A DNA stretch of 64,000 nucleotides from Mesorhizobium loti (GTDB lineage: Bacteria > Pseudomonadota > Alphaproteobacteria > Rhizobiales > Rhizobiaceae): assembly GCA_002356515.1 (NCBI GenBank), contig AP017605.1, positions 1,674,001-1,738,000 of the forward strand, written 5' to 3'. The translations under genes were made by a program, and so were the position numbers. Shown here in pieces: positions 1-9,050 of the stretch. The notes below the pieces were generated by a model that did no database searches, had not been told where the DNA came from, and saw only the letters and a program-made list of their open reading frames with translations. Numbering within the stretch: the first letter of the stretch is position 1; every line of letters starts with the position of its first letter.

Positions 1-19
1 CGGGCATGGAGGTTGAACC

Positions 20-655
20 ATGTGCCAGACCTGCCTCTCCTGGTATGCGCGCTGCGTCGCACCCTATTTCGTCCATGCCGGCTGTTCGGCCGGCGCATTC
101 ACGCAGATGCGCAGGCGCGTCATCCCGAGGGCCGAAGGTGTCGTCGTCGAGGTCGGCTTCGGCTCGGGCCTCAACCTTCCCTATTACGATGCCGCGAGAG
201 TACAGCAGCTGATCGGCATCGATCCCGACGGCACCATGCTCGGCCTCGCCGCGCCGAAGAGCCGTGCCATGCCGTTTGCCGTCGAATGCATCCGCGCCGG
301 CGGCGAAAGCCTGCCCTTGGCCGACGGCATCGCCGACACGGTCGTCGTCACCTATGCCTTCTGCACCATTCCCGACGCCGAGGCGGCGCTCAGCGAAATC
401 CGCCGCATCCTGAAGCCGACGGGCCGGCTGATCTTCATCGAACACGGCCAGGCCGAGGGGCCGCGTTGCCGCCGGTGGCAGGAGCGCCTGAACCGGCTGT
501 GGGGATCGATCGCCGGCGGCTGCCACCTCAACCGCGATCCGTTGCACCTGATCGGCGCGGCGGGTTTTCGCCTGCTCGAGGTACAGCATAGCCGCTTCCC
601 CTTGCCCCTCTGGCAATTGGGCAGCCACCATGCCGGCATCGCGTCGGCGGGCTGA
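20..655 (+). CDS. Class I SAM-dependent methyltransferase
   Basis: A 211-residue cytosolic protein with a Rossmann-type methyltransferase fold. The glycine-rich SAM-binding motif EVGFGSG is at residues 44-50, the acidic end of strand 2 (GIDPD) follows, and the later segments around RRILKPTGRL and FIEHG match the Methyltransf_11 family. A GGAGG sits just upstream of the ATG, which fixes this start. The N-terminus has several cysteines (residues 2, 5, 12 and 22). The substrate cannot be read from the sequence; relatives act on lipids, quinones or small molecules. It is convergent with the allophanate hydrolase gene, 17 bp away, and is not part of that operon. Confidence 0.85.
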   Translation: MCQTCLSWYARCVAPYFVHAGCSAGAFTQMRRRVIPRAEGVVVEVGFGSGLNLPYYDAARVQQLIGIDPDGTMLGLAAPKSRAMPFAVECIRAGGESLPLADGIADTVVVTYAFCTIPDAEAALSEIRRILKPTGRLIFIEHGQAEGPRCRRWQERLNRLWGSIAGGCHLNRDPLHLIGAAGFRLLEVQHSRFPLPLWQLGSHHAGIASAG

Positions 656-672
656 CCGGCCTTTGCCGACGC

Positions 673-2511
673 TCAGCCCGGCACCGCTCTCTTCGCTCGC
701 TGTCCACCCTGCTCCGCCTCGCCGCGCTCGACAAACCGGCGCCAACCGCCGAAGGACGAGATGTCGGAGGCACCGCTGAGCCCAACGGTTTCGGCCAGGA
801 AGCCCTTGGCCGAACTGCCGTCCTCAAGCTCGACGGTGCCGATGCCGAGCGGCGGCGGGATGGCGGCGACGAAGCGGCCGAAGGCGTCGGCCGACAGCCG
901 CCAGACCTCGACCTCGACGGCGGCGCCGCCCTCGGCAACGCGGATCAGGCCGGGCTTGGGCACGGACTGGCCGGCCAGCGCATAGAGCCTGTAGGCGGTG
1001 GATGTTCTTGCCGCTCGCGAAAACCGCGCGCCGAGCTGGGTGAGCTGGCCGTTGAGCGGCATGCCCGACAGATGCGCGCCGACAACCACGAGATCGATCA
1101 TCCCGTCCGGCGCGCGCTCGTCAAGCGGTGCGCTGCCCGGCTGCGCCCAGCCGGTTGCGCCAAGCGGCAGGCCGCTCGCGGCATGGATGTCGCGGGCAAG
1201 TGCCGCCGTCAGCCAATCCCTGCCGGCCATGGCGAGCAAGGTCACGCTCATCGGCAGCCCGTCATCGCGCTCGCCGGTCGGCACGGCGATGCCGCACATG
1301 TCGAGCAGATTGACGAAATTGGTGTAGGTGCCGAGCCGGCTGTTGGTGGTGATCGGATCGGCGAGCACGGCGTCCAGCGCATAATGCGTCGGCGCGGTCG
1401 GCACGCAGAACAGGTCGACCGAAGCAATGACCGGCGCGAGCCTGGCCTTGTAGGCCTGCAGCGCATAGAGGCCCTTGAAGGCATCGGCCGCCGACAGGCC
1501 GCGCGCGCCGCCGATGATCTTGCGTGTCACCGGATGCATGGCAGCTTCATTGGCATCCATGAAATCGCGGATCGCGGCGTAGCGTTCGGCCACCCAGGCG
1601 CCTTCATAGAGCAGATTGGCCGTGGCATAGAAATCGCCGAACGGGATTTCGACCAGCCGGCAGCCGAGCTTTTCCAGCAGGCCAAGCGCCACCTCGAAGC
1701 CCGTCTGCATCGAGGCATCGCCGAAGAATTGCAGGTCCGCCTTCGCCGGCACGCCGACGCTCAGCACAGGCGGGCGGGCGGCCAGCGCCGGCACCTTCAC
1801 GGTTCGCGAATAGGCATCGGCCGGGTCCTTGGCCGCCGCGACGGAGAACACCGCATAAGCGTCGTCGATGGTGAGCCCGAACACCGAGACGCAGTCGAGC
1901 GTGCGGCAGGCCGGCACCACGCCGGCGGCCGACAGCGCGCCGACCGTCGGCTTCAGCCCGACAATGTTGTTGAGCCCGGCGGGGATGCGGCCGGAGCCGG
2001 CCGTATCGGTGCCGAGCGCGAACGAAACGATGCCGCGCGCCGTCGCCACCGCCGACCCCGACGAGGAGCCGCCTGGCACCAGGCTGGCATCGACGGCGTT
2101 CCTCGGGATCGGATAGGGCGTGCGCACGCCGACAAGGCCGGTGGCGAACTGGTCGAGATTGGTCTTGCCGACCACCAGCGCGCCGGCGGCCTTCAGCCGC
2201 GCCACCACGGTGGCGTCCGTCTCCGGCACATAGGCATATTCGGCGCAGGCGGCGGTGGTCGGCATGCCGGCGACATCGATGTTGTCCTTGACCGCGAACG
2301 GCACGCCCCACAGCGGCCTGGCCACCGGATCGAACGGTCCGAGCTTTTGCGCCTGCGCCAGCATCTCCGCCTTGCCGGCCAGATGAATGAAGATGCCGGG
2401 ATCGTCGGCCGCCGCAATGCGCTCATGCACGGCATCGACCATGGCGGCGACACTGACACCAGCCGCATAGGCCGCATGCAGACTGCCGATGTCGAAGCGG
2501 ATCTCGCTCAT
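673..2511 (-). CDS. atzF: Allophanate hydrolase
   Basis: This 612-residue enzyme hydrolyses allophanate to ammonia and CO2, the last step of biuret and cyanuric acid degradation. The N-terminal two thirds is an amidase-signature domain with the Lys-cisSer-Ser triad: K75 in AVKDN, S149 in GGSSSGSA and S173 in DTAGSGR. The spacing equals the K91/S165/S189 spacing known for AtzF. The last ~120 residues form the AtzF-type C-terminal domain (GMPLNGQL to the SSFGGWRRF region). The chosen ATG overlaps the stop of the upstream cupin gene as ATGA, implying translational coupling. It is the last gene of the leftward operon beginning near 8998. An in-frame start 69 bp upstream exists but lies inside the cupin gene. 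Confidence 0.93.
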   Translation of the reverse strand: MSEIRFDIGSLHAAYAAGVSVAAMVDAVHERIAAADDPGIFIHLAGKAEMLAQAQKLGPFDPVARPLWGVPFAVKDNIDVAGMPTTAACAEYAYVPETDATVVARLKAAGALVVGKTNLDQFATGLVGVRTPYPIPRNAVDASLVPGGSSSGSAVATARGIVSFALGTDTAGSGRIPAGLNNIVGLKPTVGALSAAGVVPACRTLDCVSVFGLTIDDAYAVFSVAAAKDPADAYSRTVKVPALAARPPVLSVGVPAKADLQFFGDASMQTGFEVALGLLEKLGCRLVEIPFGDFYATANLLYEGAWVAERYAAIRDFMDANEAAMHPVTRKIIGGARGLSAADAFKGLYALQAYKARLAPVIASVDLFCVPTAPTHYALDAVLADPITTNSRLGTYTNFVNLLDMCGIAVPTGERDDGLPMSVTLLAMAGRDWLTAALARDIHAASGLPLGATGWAQPGSAPLDERAPDGMIDLVVVGAHLSGMPLNGQLTQLGARFSRAARTSTAYRLYALAGQSVPKPGLIRVAEGGAAVEVEVWRLSADAFGRFVAAIPPPLGIGTVELEDGSSAKGFLAETVGLSGASDISSFGGWRRFVERGEAEQGGQRAKRAVPG

Positions 2512-2858
2512 TTGGCCTCCCCCAGAATGATCACCGGCAAGTCCCACTGGATCAGCACGACGCAGCCGTCCTTGGTCCACACCGAATGCTCGGTGCCGAC
2601 CGGATTCAGGATGACGCTGCCGGAGGGATAGTCGCCACTCTCGTCGCTCTGCGTGCCCTCGAGCACGACGATGGTTTCAAGTCCGACATGGCGGTGGCGC
2701 GGTACGCCGGCGCCCGCCCGGTAGTCGAGGATCGCCACCGACGGCTCGACCGGTCCGCCCTTCAACAGCCAGTGCACGGTGATGCCCTCGCGAAAAGGCT
2801 CGAACGCCAGGTCGCGCCAGCCGCCACCGACGAGGCCTGCAAAACTCAGATTAGCCAT
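2508..2858 (-). CDS. Small cupin-domain protein
   Basis: A 116-residue single-domain cupin. The segment around PRHRHVGLETIVVLEG carries the histidine and glutamate pattern of cupin motif 1, and a second strand set with GTEHSVWT matches motif 2. It overlaps the upstream hydrolase gene by 8 bp and the downstream allophanate hydrolase gene by 4 bp, so it is made as part of the same polycistron. No role for a cupin in biuret breakdown is established that I know of. It could be a metal-dependent accessory enzyme, a lyase or isomerase acting on a ureide intermediate, or a ligand-binding protein. An alternative ATG lies two codons upstream. Confidence 0.8.
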   Translation of the reverse strand: MANLSFAGLVGGGWRDLAFEPFREGITVHWLLKGGPVEPSVAILDYRAGAGVPRHRHVGLETIVVLEGTQSDESGDYPSGSVILNPVGTEHSVWTKDGCVVLIQWDLPVIILGEAK

Positions 2859-3519
2859 CGGCAAGTCCCTGCAGCACCTGGTCGGTCGTCGCCGTCCAGC
2901 CGACGATGGCGCCTTGCGCGCGGATCATGGCGATGGCCGCCGCCTTGAATTCGGGGAAATAGCTTTCCGTGGCATCTTCGGCCAACAGGCACTCATAGCC
3001 GCGATCGTTGGCCTCGCGCATCGTCGTCTGCACGCAGACCTCGGTGGTGACGCCGGCGAAAACCAGCTGCTGCGCACCGATCCGCTTCAGTTCGTCACCG
3101 AAGCTGGTCGCATAGAAGGCCCCCTTGCCCGGCTTCTCGATGACGATCTCGCCCGGCAGCGGCTTGAGTTCGTCGAGGATCGCTGTACCCGGTTCGCCTG
3201 ATATCAGCACGCGGCCCATCGGCCCGACATCGCCGATGCGGATCGACGGATTGCCGCGATTGCGCTTGGCCGGCGGCAGGTCGGATAGATCGGCGCGGTG
3301 GCACTCCATCGTGTGGATTACCGGCAGGCCGGCGGCGCGGAACCCTTCGATCAATTTCTTCACCGTCGGCACGATCGCCGTAACCCGGCTGACATCATTG
3401 CCGAGGCTGGCGCCGAAGCCGCCGGGCTCGGCGAAGTCGCGCTGCATGTCGATGACGACCAGCGCCATCGTCTGCGGCTTGAAGGCAAAGGCGAACGGCT
3501 GCGCATCGATTTCCGCCAT
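2851..3519 (-). CDS. Isochorismatase-like cysteine hydrolase, candidate triuret hydrolase
   Basis: A 222-residue cysteine hydrolase of the isochorismatase/nicotinamidase superfamily. The triad is visible as D24 (VVIDMQRDF), K129 (IEKPGKGAF) and C162 (TTEVCVQTT), and the [11 protein letters not shown] segment is shared with the BiuH paralogue encoded two genes upstream. Its start ATG overlaps the stop of the ATPase gene by one base (TGATG). Sequence outside the active site differs clearly from BiuH, so the substrate probably differs too. A triuret hydrolase (TrtA) of this superfamily is known to feed biuret to BiuH, which makes triuret the first candidate. Ureidoacrylate or another carbamoyl compound are alternatives. 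Confidence 0.85.
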   Translation of the reverse strand: MAEIDAQPFAFAFKPQTMALVVIDMQRDFAEPGGFGASLGNDVSRVTAIVPTVKKLIEGFRAAGLPVIHTMECHRADLSDLPPAKRNRGNPSIRIGDVGPMGRVLISGEPGTAILDELKPLPGEIVIEKPGKGAFYATSFGDELKRIGAQQLVFAGVTTEVCVQTTMREANDRGYECLLAEDATESYFPEFKAAAIAMIRAQGAIVGWTATTDQVLQGLADG

Positions 3520-5042
3520 CAATGATGTCCCGCCATATGCTCGCCGATGATCTGCACGCTCGCTTGCGCGATCGGCGTCTCGTAGACCAGCACGCCGTCC
3601 GACATGACGAAGATGCGGTCCGACAGTTCCAAGAGCTCGTCGAGGTCCTCCGACATCAACAGCACGGCGGCCCCCGCATTGCGCGCCTTCATGATGCGGG
3701 CGCGGATTTCAGCGACGGCCGAGAAATCGAGGCCGAAGCAGGGATTGGAGACGATCAGCAGGTCGACCTCGCCGGTCAGCTCGCGCGCCAGCACCGCACG
3801 CTGCACATTGCCGCCCGACAGCGAGGCGATGGGCGATGACAGCGATGCGGTCTTGACCTTGAACTGCTCGACCAGCCTGGCGCTGAAGGCGCGGATGGCG
3901 CTGGCATTGATCCAGCTCACGGGCTTGCCGTTGCCGTCCATGTCGAAGGTGCGGAAGGAGATGTTCTCGGCCACCGTCATTTTCGGCGCGCAGGCATTCT
4001 TCAGCGGCTCCTCGGGAATGAGCCGCACATTGAGCGCACGCGCCTCGGCGCGCGTCGCCGCATAGGCGGAGCCGCGCACAAGCACCTCGCCGGCGTCGCG
4101 CGGCCGCTGGCCGGCCAACACCTCCAGGAACTCCTTCTGGCCATTGCCGGAAATGCCGGCAATTCCGACGATCTCGCCCGAGCGCACGCCGAGATCCTCG
4201 ATGCGGATCAACTTCAGCCCGGTGCGATCCGGCGCCTTCAGCGATTTGACCTTGAGCACGATCTCGGCATCGGCCCTGGGTGCTGCGCGGCTGTCGAGGG
4301 CAGCGATCGGCTGGTCGCCGATCATCATCGCCGCCATCGCCTTGTGGTCGAGATCGGCGACGCGTCCGGTTCCCGTCAGTCTGCCCTTGCGCAGCACGCT
4401 GACATCGTCGGCGAAGGCGGTCACCTCATGGAATTTGTGCGAGATCATCAGCACGGTGAGGTCGCCGGCCTTGGTCATATCGCGCACCAGGCCCAGCACC
4501 TCCTGCGCCTCGCCCGGCGTCAGCACCGAGGTCGGCTCGTCCAGCACCAGGAAGGAGCGGCCGAGATAGAGCTGCTTGATGATTTCGAGCTTCTGCTTCT
4601 CGCCGGCCGCGAGCTCCGCCACCTTGACGTCGAGCGGCAGCTTGAAAGGCATGCGCTCCATGAACACGGCAAGCTCTCCGCGCTCCTTGCGCCAGTCGAT
4701 GACACCGGGAACTTTTTCGCGCGAGATGACGAGGTTTTCCGCACCGGTCAGCGAGGGGACGAGGGTAAAGTGCTGGTAGACCATGCCGAGCCCGAGCGCC
4801 GAGGCGTCGCGCGGACTGGCGATCGTCACCTCGCGGCCATCGACGAGGATGTCGCCTGACGTCGGGTGATAAAAACCCATCATGCATTTGACCAGCGTCG
4901 ACTTGCCGGCGCCGTTCTCGCCGAGCAGCGCGTGGAACGAGCCCGCCGGCACCTTCACCGACACGGCGTCCAGCGCCGTGAAGCCGCCGAAGCGCATGGT
5001 CATCCCAATGGTTTCGACGCCGACCGCTTTCCTGTCGCTCAT
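3519..5042 (-). CDS. ABC transporter ATP-binding protein (nucleoside/BMP-type importer)
   Basis: A 507-residue double ATPase of the sugar/nucleoside importer class. The first cassette has a canonical Walker A, GENGAGKST, at residues 41-49, and a Walker B with LVLDEPTSVLT. Its signature region reads LAAGEKQK rather than LSGGQ. The second cassette has a degenerate Walker A (GISGNGQKE) but a good signature (LSGGNVQ), a pattern usual for this class. It energises uptake with the two permeases and the binding protein encoded upstream. It starts 11 bp after biuH and ends overlapping the next hydrolase gene, so hydrolytic and transport genes are interleaved in one transcript. Confidence 0.92.
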   Translation of the reverse strand: MSDRKAVGVETIGMTMRFGGFTALDAVSVKVPAGSFHALLGENGAGKSTLVKCMMGFYHPTSGDILVDGREVTIASPRDASALGLGMVYQHFTLVPSLTGAENLVISREKVPGVIDWRKERGELAVFMERMPFKLPLDVKVAELAAGEKQKLEIIKQLYLGRSFLVLDEPTSVLTPGEAQEVLGLVRDMTKAGDLTVLMISHKFHEVTAFADDVSVLRKGRLTGTGRVADLDHKAMAAMMIGDQPIAALDSRAAPRADAEIVLKVKSLKAPDRTGLKLIRIEDLGVRSGEIVGIAGISGNGQKEFLEVLAGQRPRDAGEVLVRGSAYAATRAEARALNVRLIPEEPLKNACAPKMTVAENISFRTFDMDGNGKPVSWINASAIRAFSARLVEQFKVKTASLSSPIASLSGGNVQRAVLARELTGEVDLLIVSNPCFGLDFSAVAEIRARIMKARNAGAAVLLMSEDLDELLELSDRIFVMSDGVLVYETPIAQASVQIIGEHMAGHH

Positions 5043-5052
5043 CGTGGCCCCC

Positions 5053-5754
5053 TCACGGCAGTTGCGCGACGAGCGCCTTCGAATTCGACACCGTGCCGAA
5101 GACGCCGCCCTGCATCTTGATCATCTTGATCGCCGCCAGATGGTTGCCGTGGTCGGTCGCGCCGCAGCAATCCTCCAGCATCATGCATTCATAGCCGCGG
5201 TCATTGGCCTCGCGCATGGTGGTGTGCACGCAGACATCCGTGGTGATGCCGGTGAGAACGATGTTCTCGATGCCGCGCTGGTTGAGGATCAGCTCCAGAT
5301 CGGTGGCGCAGAACGAGCCCTTGCCGGGCTTGTCGATGATCGGCTCGCCCTCGATCGGATAGAGGTCGGGGATGATGTCCCAGCCCGGCTCGCCGCGCAC
5401 CAGGATGCGTCCGCACGGGCCGGGGTCGCCGATGCCGGCATTGATGCGGCGCGAGCGCCAGCGCTTGTTGGCCGGCAGGTCGGCGAGATCGGGACGATGC
5501 CCCTCGCGCGTGTGGATGATGGTGTAGCCTTTCGCGCGCATCGCAGACAGCACCGCCTTGATCGGTTCGATCGGCGCCCGCACCAGCGACAGATCGTAGC
5601 CCATATGGTCGACATAGCCGCCCGGCCCGCAGAAATCGGTCTGCATGTCGATGATGATCAGCGCCGTGTTGTCGGGTCGCAGGTCGCCATTGTAGGGCCA
5701 CGGATAAGGCTCGGCATCGATCGTGTGCTGGGTGAATTCGGCTCTGGCGTTCAT
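5053..5754 (-). CDS. biuH: Biuret amidohydrolase
   Basis: A 233-residue cysteine hydrolase that converts biuret to allophanate and ammonia. From the chosen ATG, the catalytic residues fall at D36 (IIIDMQTDF), K142 (IDKPGKGSF) and C175 (TTDVCVHTT), the same numbers I recall for the characterised R. leguminosarum BiuH, and long stretches such as YPWPYNG and [16 protein letters not shown] also agree with it. That match supports both the start and the assignment. A GGAG lies about 9 bases upstream. The product allophanate is the substrate of the allophanate hydrolase at the end of the operon. An upstream in-frame ATG would add 6 residues. Confidence 0.95.
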   Translation of the reverse strand: MNARAEFTQHTIDAEPYPWPYNGDLRPDNTALIIIDMQTDFCGPGGYVDHMGYDLSLVRAPIEPIKAVLSAMRAKGYTIIHTREGHRPDLADLPANKRWRSRRINAGIGDPGPCGRILVRGEPGWDIIPDLYPIEGEPIIDKPGKGSFCATDLELILNQRGIENIVLTGITTDVCVHTTMREANDRGYECMMLEDCCGATDHGNHLAAIKMIKMQGGVFGTVSNSKALVAQLP

Positions 5755-5782
5755 CGGCAAAACTCCAGTCATTTGGTGCCAG

Positions 5783-6709
5783 TCATTTGGTGATCGACAA
5801 TTCGCCTGGCGCACCGGCAAGCGATCGTGTCGGCGACGAGGTGGCGATCATGATGATAAGGGTGAGGATGTAGGGCGCGGCGTAGAACAAATAGTAGCCC
5901 TGCGTGACGCCGACCGATTGCAGCGCCGGACCAAGCGCGCCCGCTCCGCCGAACAGCAGGGCGGCGGCAAAGCAGCCGAGCGGGTTCCAGCGCGCGAAGA
6001 TGACCAGCGCCACCGCCATCAGGCCCTGGCCCGACGAGATGCGTTCGGTCCAACTGCCGGGATAGTAAAGCGACAGATAGGCGCCGCCGATGCCGGCCAG
6101 CGCGCCGCCGACGCCGGTGGCGGCGAGCCGCACCGTGTCGGGGTTGAGGCCCATGGCGCGCGCCGCATCCGAACTGTCGCCGACGACGCGCACGATCAGC
6201 CCGGCCCGGGTGTTGCGGAAGGCCCACCATAGGATGACCGAAAGCACCGCCCCGATCAGGAACAGCACGTTGACGTCGAGTGCTGCCTGCACCTGCGGTA
6301 TGTCGGACCAGCCGCCGAAGGGAATGGCCGGCAGATTGGGCGCCTTCGGCTTGATGAACGGCTTGCCGAAGAAGAAGGCCAGCCCCGAGCCGAACAGCAT
6401 CAGCGCGATGCCGATGGCGATGTCGTTCACCTTCGGGAATTTGCAGATCCAGCCATGGAACAGGCCGAAGCACAGGCCGGCGAAGGCGGCGGCAAGCAGG
6501 CCGAGCCAGGGCGAGTTGGTCATCACCGCCACCGCATAGGCTGTCATGGCGCCGAAGACGAGCGTGCCTTCGAGCCCCAGATTGATGCGGCCGGAACGCT
6601 CGGTGATCGCCTCGCCCAGCGAGACGAAGATGAAGGGCGTCGACACACGGATGGCGCCACCCAGAATGGCCAGCGGCACGCCCCAGAGGCCGATCTCGGT
6701 CGCGTCCAT
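5783..6709 (-). CDS. ABC transporter permease (second subunit)
   Basis: A 308-residue hydrophobic permease of the BPD_transp_2 family, inner membrane, with eight or more predicted membrane segments. The [18 protein letters not shown] region near residue 35 is the conserved motif of this family in BMP-type importers. The start ATG overlaps the stop of the other permease gene by one base (TGATG). An open reading frame continues upstream in the same frame, but its codons only mirror the neighbouring permease and are not protein-like. It would form the translocation channel with the partner permease, powered by the downstream ATPase. Confidence 0.92.
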   Translation of the reverse strand: MDATEIGLWGVPLAILGGAIRVSTPFIFVSLGEAITERSGRINLGLEGTLVFGAMTAYAVAVMTNSPWLGLLAAAFAGLCFGLFHGWICKFPKVNDIAIGIALMLFGSGLAFFFGKPFIKPKAPNLPAIPFGGWSDIPQVQAALDVNVLFLIGAVLSVILWWAFRNTRAGLIVRVVGDSSDAARAMGLNPDTVRLAATGVGGALAGIGGAYLSLYYPGSWTERISSGQGLMAVALVIFARWNPLGCFAAALLFGGAGALGPALQSVGVTQGYYLFYAAPYILTLIIMIATSSPTRSLAGAPGELSITK

Positions 6710-7851
6710 CAGGCAGTCCCCTTCAAGAGATCGGGCCTCTTCCACAAATCGGGATTGAAGGCCTTGAAGCGGCCATAAAAGGTTTCGCTGAACAGGATGA
6801 CGATGAAGATCATGCCCTGCAACACCAGCACGGTGGCATCGGGCAGGTCGAGGCGGCGCTGGATCAGCCCGCCGGACGCGTCGATGCCGCCGAGCAGGAT
6901 GGCGACCGGAATGATGGCCAGCGGATTGTGGCGGGCCAGGAAGGCGACGAGGATGCCGGTGTAGCCATAACCGGCGGCGAGCGAGGCATTGGCGCTGCCT
7001 TGCACGGCGGCGACCTCCAGCATACCGGCAAGCCCGGCAAAACCGCCGGCCAGCGCGGTGAAGCCGACAATGAGCGGCCCAACGGCCAGCCCCTGCACCT
7101 GCGCGGCGCGCACATTGCCGCCGGCGATGCGGGCGGCGAAACCCCAGCGGGTCTTTTCGATGAGCACCCAGGAGAGAATGCAGGCAACGACGCCGACCAC
7201 CAGCCCCCAATGCACGTCCATGCCCGGTATGTTGCCGATGCGGTAGATGTCCGCCAGCGGCTGCGTCGACGGCTTGTTGAGCGAGGCCGGGTCGCGCAGC
7301 GGCCCCTCCACCAGCTGGTTCATCAGCGCGATGGCGATGTAGGCCATCAGCAGGCTGGAGATGGTTTCGTTGACGGCCCGGTAGTGGCGCAGCGCGCCGA
7401 CGGCACCGATCCAGATGCCGCCGGCGGCCAGGCCCGCCACGCCCATGGCAAGAATGACGATTGGCGAAGGCGCGCCGCTCAGCGCCACGCCTATGGCAGC
7501 GGCGGCAACACCGCCGAGCACGATGGCGCCCTCGCCGCCGATGACGACAAGGCCAAGCCGCGCCGGCAGCGCCACGCACAGCGCCGACAGAAGCAGCGGT
7601 GCTGCGCGCGACAGCGAGTTCTGGATGGAGAACCAGGAGCCGAAACCGCCCCGCCACATGGTCTCGTAGAGCAGGACCGGCGACTTGCCGACAAGCGCAA
7701 TGAACAGGCTGAACAGCGCCATGCCGACGATCAGCGCCGCCAGCGGAATGACGAAAGCCTCCGCCCGCCGCGCGATCCATTCCAGCGCCGAGGGATAGAC
7801 CCTGGCGCCGAAGAGTGCCGGCACGCCGGCTCCTGTCACCGTATCCGTCAT
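6709..7851 (-). CDS. ABC transporter permease (first subunit)
   Basis: A 380-residue permease of the BPD_transp_2 family. The N-terminal ~35 residues are hydrophilic, followed by many membrane segments; RLGLVVIGGEGAIVLGG is the family motif that aligns with the NLGLEG region of the partner. A GGGGAG stretch precedes the ATG; a GTG one codon earlier is also possible. It follows the binding-protein gene by 19 bp. In this family the two permeases form a heterodimer that takes up nucleosides or similar ring and ureide compounds, consistent with delivering the substrate for the hydrolases of this operon. Confidence 0.92.
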   Translation of the reverse strand: MTDTVTGAGVPALFGARVYPSALEWIARRAEAFVIPLAALIVGMALFSLFIALVGKSPVLLYETMWRGGFGSWFSIQNSLSRAAPLLLSALCVALPARLGLVVIGGEGAIVLGGVAAAAIGVALSGAPSPIVILAMGVAGLAAGGIWIGAVGALRHYRAVNETISSLLMAYIAIALMNQLVEGPLRDPASLNKPSTQPLADIYRIGNIPGMDVHWGLVVGVVACILSWVLIEKTRWGFAARIAGGNVRAAQVQGLAVGPLIVGFTALAGGFAGLAGMLEVAAVQGSANASLAAGYGYTGILVAFLARHNPLAIIPVAILLGGIDASGGLIQRRLDLPDATVLVLQGMIFIVILFSETFYGRFKAFNPDLWKRPDLLKGTA

Positions 7852-7870
7852 CACCCCGCTCCCCCTCGGA

Positions 7871-8998
7871 TCAGGCAGTCGAACCGACGACGCCCTCGAC
7901 GAGATAGTCCATGCTTTCGAGCTCGATGGCGGTCTCGACGAAGGCCTGGCCGGCGGTGGCGACGACAGCGCCCTTGTTGCTCTTCAGCGGCCCCTTGATG
8001 ACGGAGAAGCCACCCTTCATCATTTCGGCCAGCGTGGCGTCGAACTGCTTGCGCGCCGGCTCGCCGACGGCGGGGCCGAGCGGGCTCATCTTGACGAAGC
8101 CGTCGGCCAGGCCGCCGCGGGTGAAGTTGGGCAGCGGCGTGCCGGCGACGAGGTCGTCGACGAACATCTTGTAGACCTTGGCCCAGTTCCACTCGGCGCC
8201 GGTCAGGTATTTTTCCGGCGCCAGCGGGCTCTGGTTGGCGTGATAGCCGCAGACGAAGGCGCCGCGCCCGGCCGCCGTCTCGACCACCACTTTCGGGCTG
8301 TCGACATGGCAGGTGATGACGTCGGCGCCCTGGTCGACCAGCGCATTGGTGGCCTCCGCCTCCTTCACTGCCAGCGACCATTCGCCGGTGAAGATGACCT
8401 GGCAGGTGATGGCCGGATCGACCGAGCGCGCGCCGAGCAGGAACGAGTTGATGTTGAGCAGTACCTGCGGGATCGGCTTGGCGGCGACGAAGCCAAGCTT
8501 CTTGGTCTTCGAGGTGTGGCCGGCGACGACGCCGTTCAAATACTGGCCCATGCCGATATAGCCGAAATAGGAACCGGCATTCATCGGATGCTTGGCCTTG
8601 TCCCACATACCGCCGCAGTGGCGGAACTGCACGTCGGGGAATTTCGCGCACATGGCCAGCATGTGAGGGTCGAAATAGCCGAACGAGGTCGGGAAGATCA
8701 GCGAGGCGCCATCGAGATTGATCATCGATTCCATCGTCTTCTGGACATCGACCGTTTCGGGGACATTCTCCTCCTCGACGACGGTGATGCCCTCGATGCC
8801 CTTCAGCGCCGCCGCACCTTCGGCATGCGCCTGGTTGTAGCCATAGTCGTCCTTTGGCCCGACATAGATGAAGCCGACGGTGGCGGTGGCGGCAAAGGCT
8901 CTGCTGATGGGAAAGGCCGCCGAGGCAAGGCCGAGTGCCGTTCCAGCGGCGGAGGTCTTGAGCAACTGGCGGCGGCTAAGCATGAATCTGTCGGTCAT
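7871..8998 (-). CDS. BMP-family ABC transporter substrate-binding protein, Tat-exported
   Basis: A 375-residue periplasmic binding protein of the BMP (basic membrane protein, PF02608) family, which binds purine nucleosides and related compounds. The N-terminus has a twin-arginine motif, SRRQLLK, at residues 8-14, followed by a hydrophobic stretch and an AFA cleavage region. Mature features include FIYVGPKDDYGYNQAH and LIFPTSFGYFDP. A GGGGAG about 8 bases upstream fixes the ATG; 44 in-frame codons further upstream lack such a site. It is the first gene of the operon, as is common for the binding protein. Its ligand is inferred from the neighbours to be biuret, triuret or another ureide. Confidence 0.92.
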   Translation of the reverse strand: MTDRFMLSRRQLLKTSAAGTALGLASAAFPISRAFAATATVGFIYVGPKDDYGYNQAHAEGAAALKGIEGITVVEEENVPETVDVQKTMESMINLDGASLIFPTSFGYFDPHMLAMCAKFPDVQFRHCGGMWDKAKHPMNAGSYFGYIGMGQYLNGVVAGHTSKTKKLGFVAAKPIPQVLLNINSFLLGARSVDPAITCQVIFTGEWSLAVKEAEATNALVDQGADVITCHVDSPKVVVETAAGRGAFVCGYHANQSPLAPEKYLTGAEWNWAKVYKMFVDDLVAGTPLPNFTRGGLADGFVKMSPLGPAVGEPARKQFDATLAEMMKGGFSVIKGPLKSNKGAVVATAGQAFVETAIELESMDYLVEGVVGSTA

Positions 8999-9050
8999 GT
9001 GAATGCTCCCCTGTAGGACCCTTTCCGGGTCGGTTAACGCCTTCTCAAGA

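Noticed and set aside
1072..2631. 519-residue open frame on + opposite the allophanate hydrolase
   Set aside because: Arg/His/Gly-rich shadow typical of GC-rich antisense; the opposite strand has all catalytic motifs.
6710..7780. N-terminal extension of the second permease
   Set aside because: Its codons only mirror the first permease gene in another frame; the TGATG overlap and the motif-bearing protein start at 6709.
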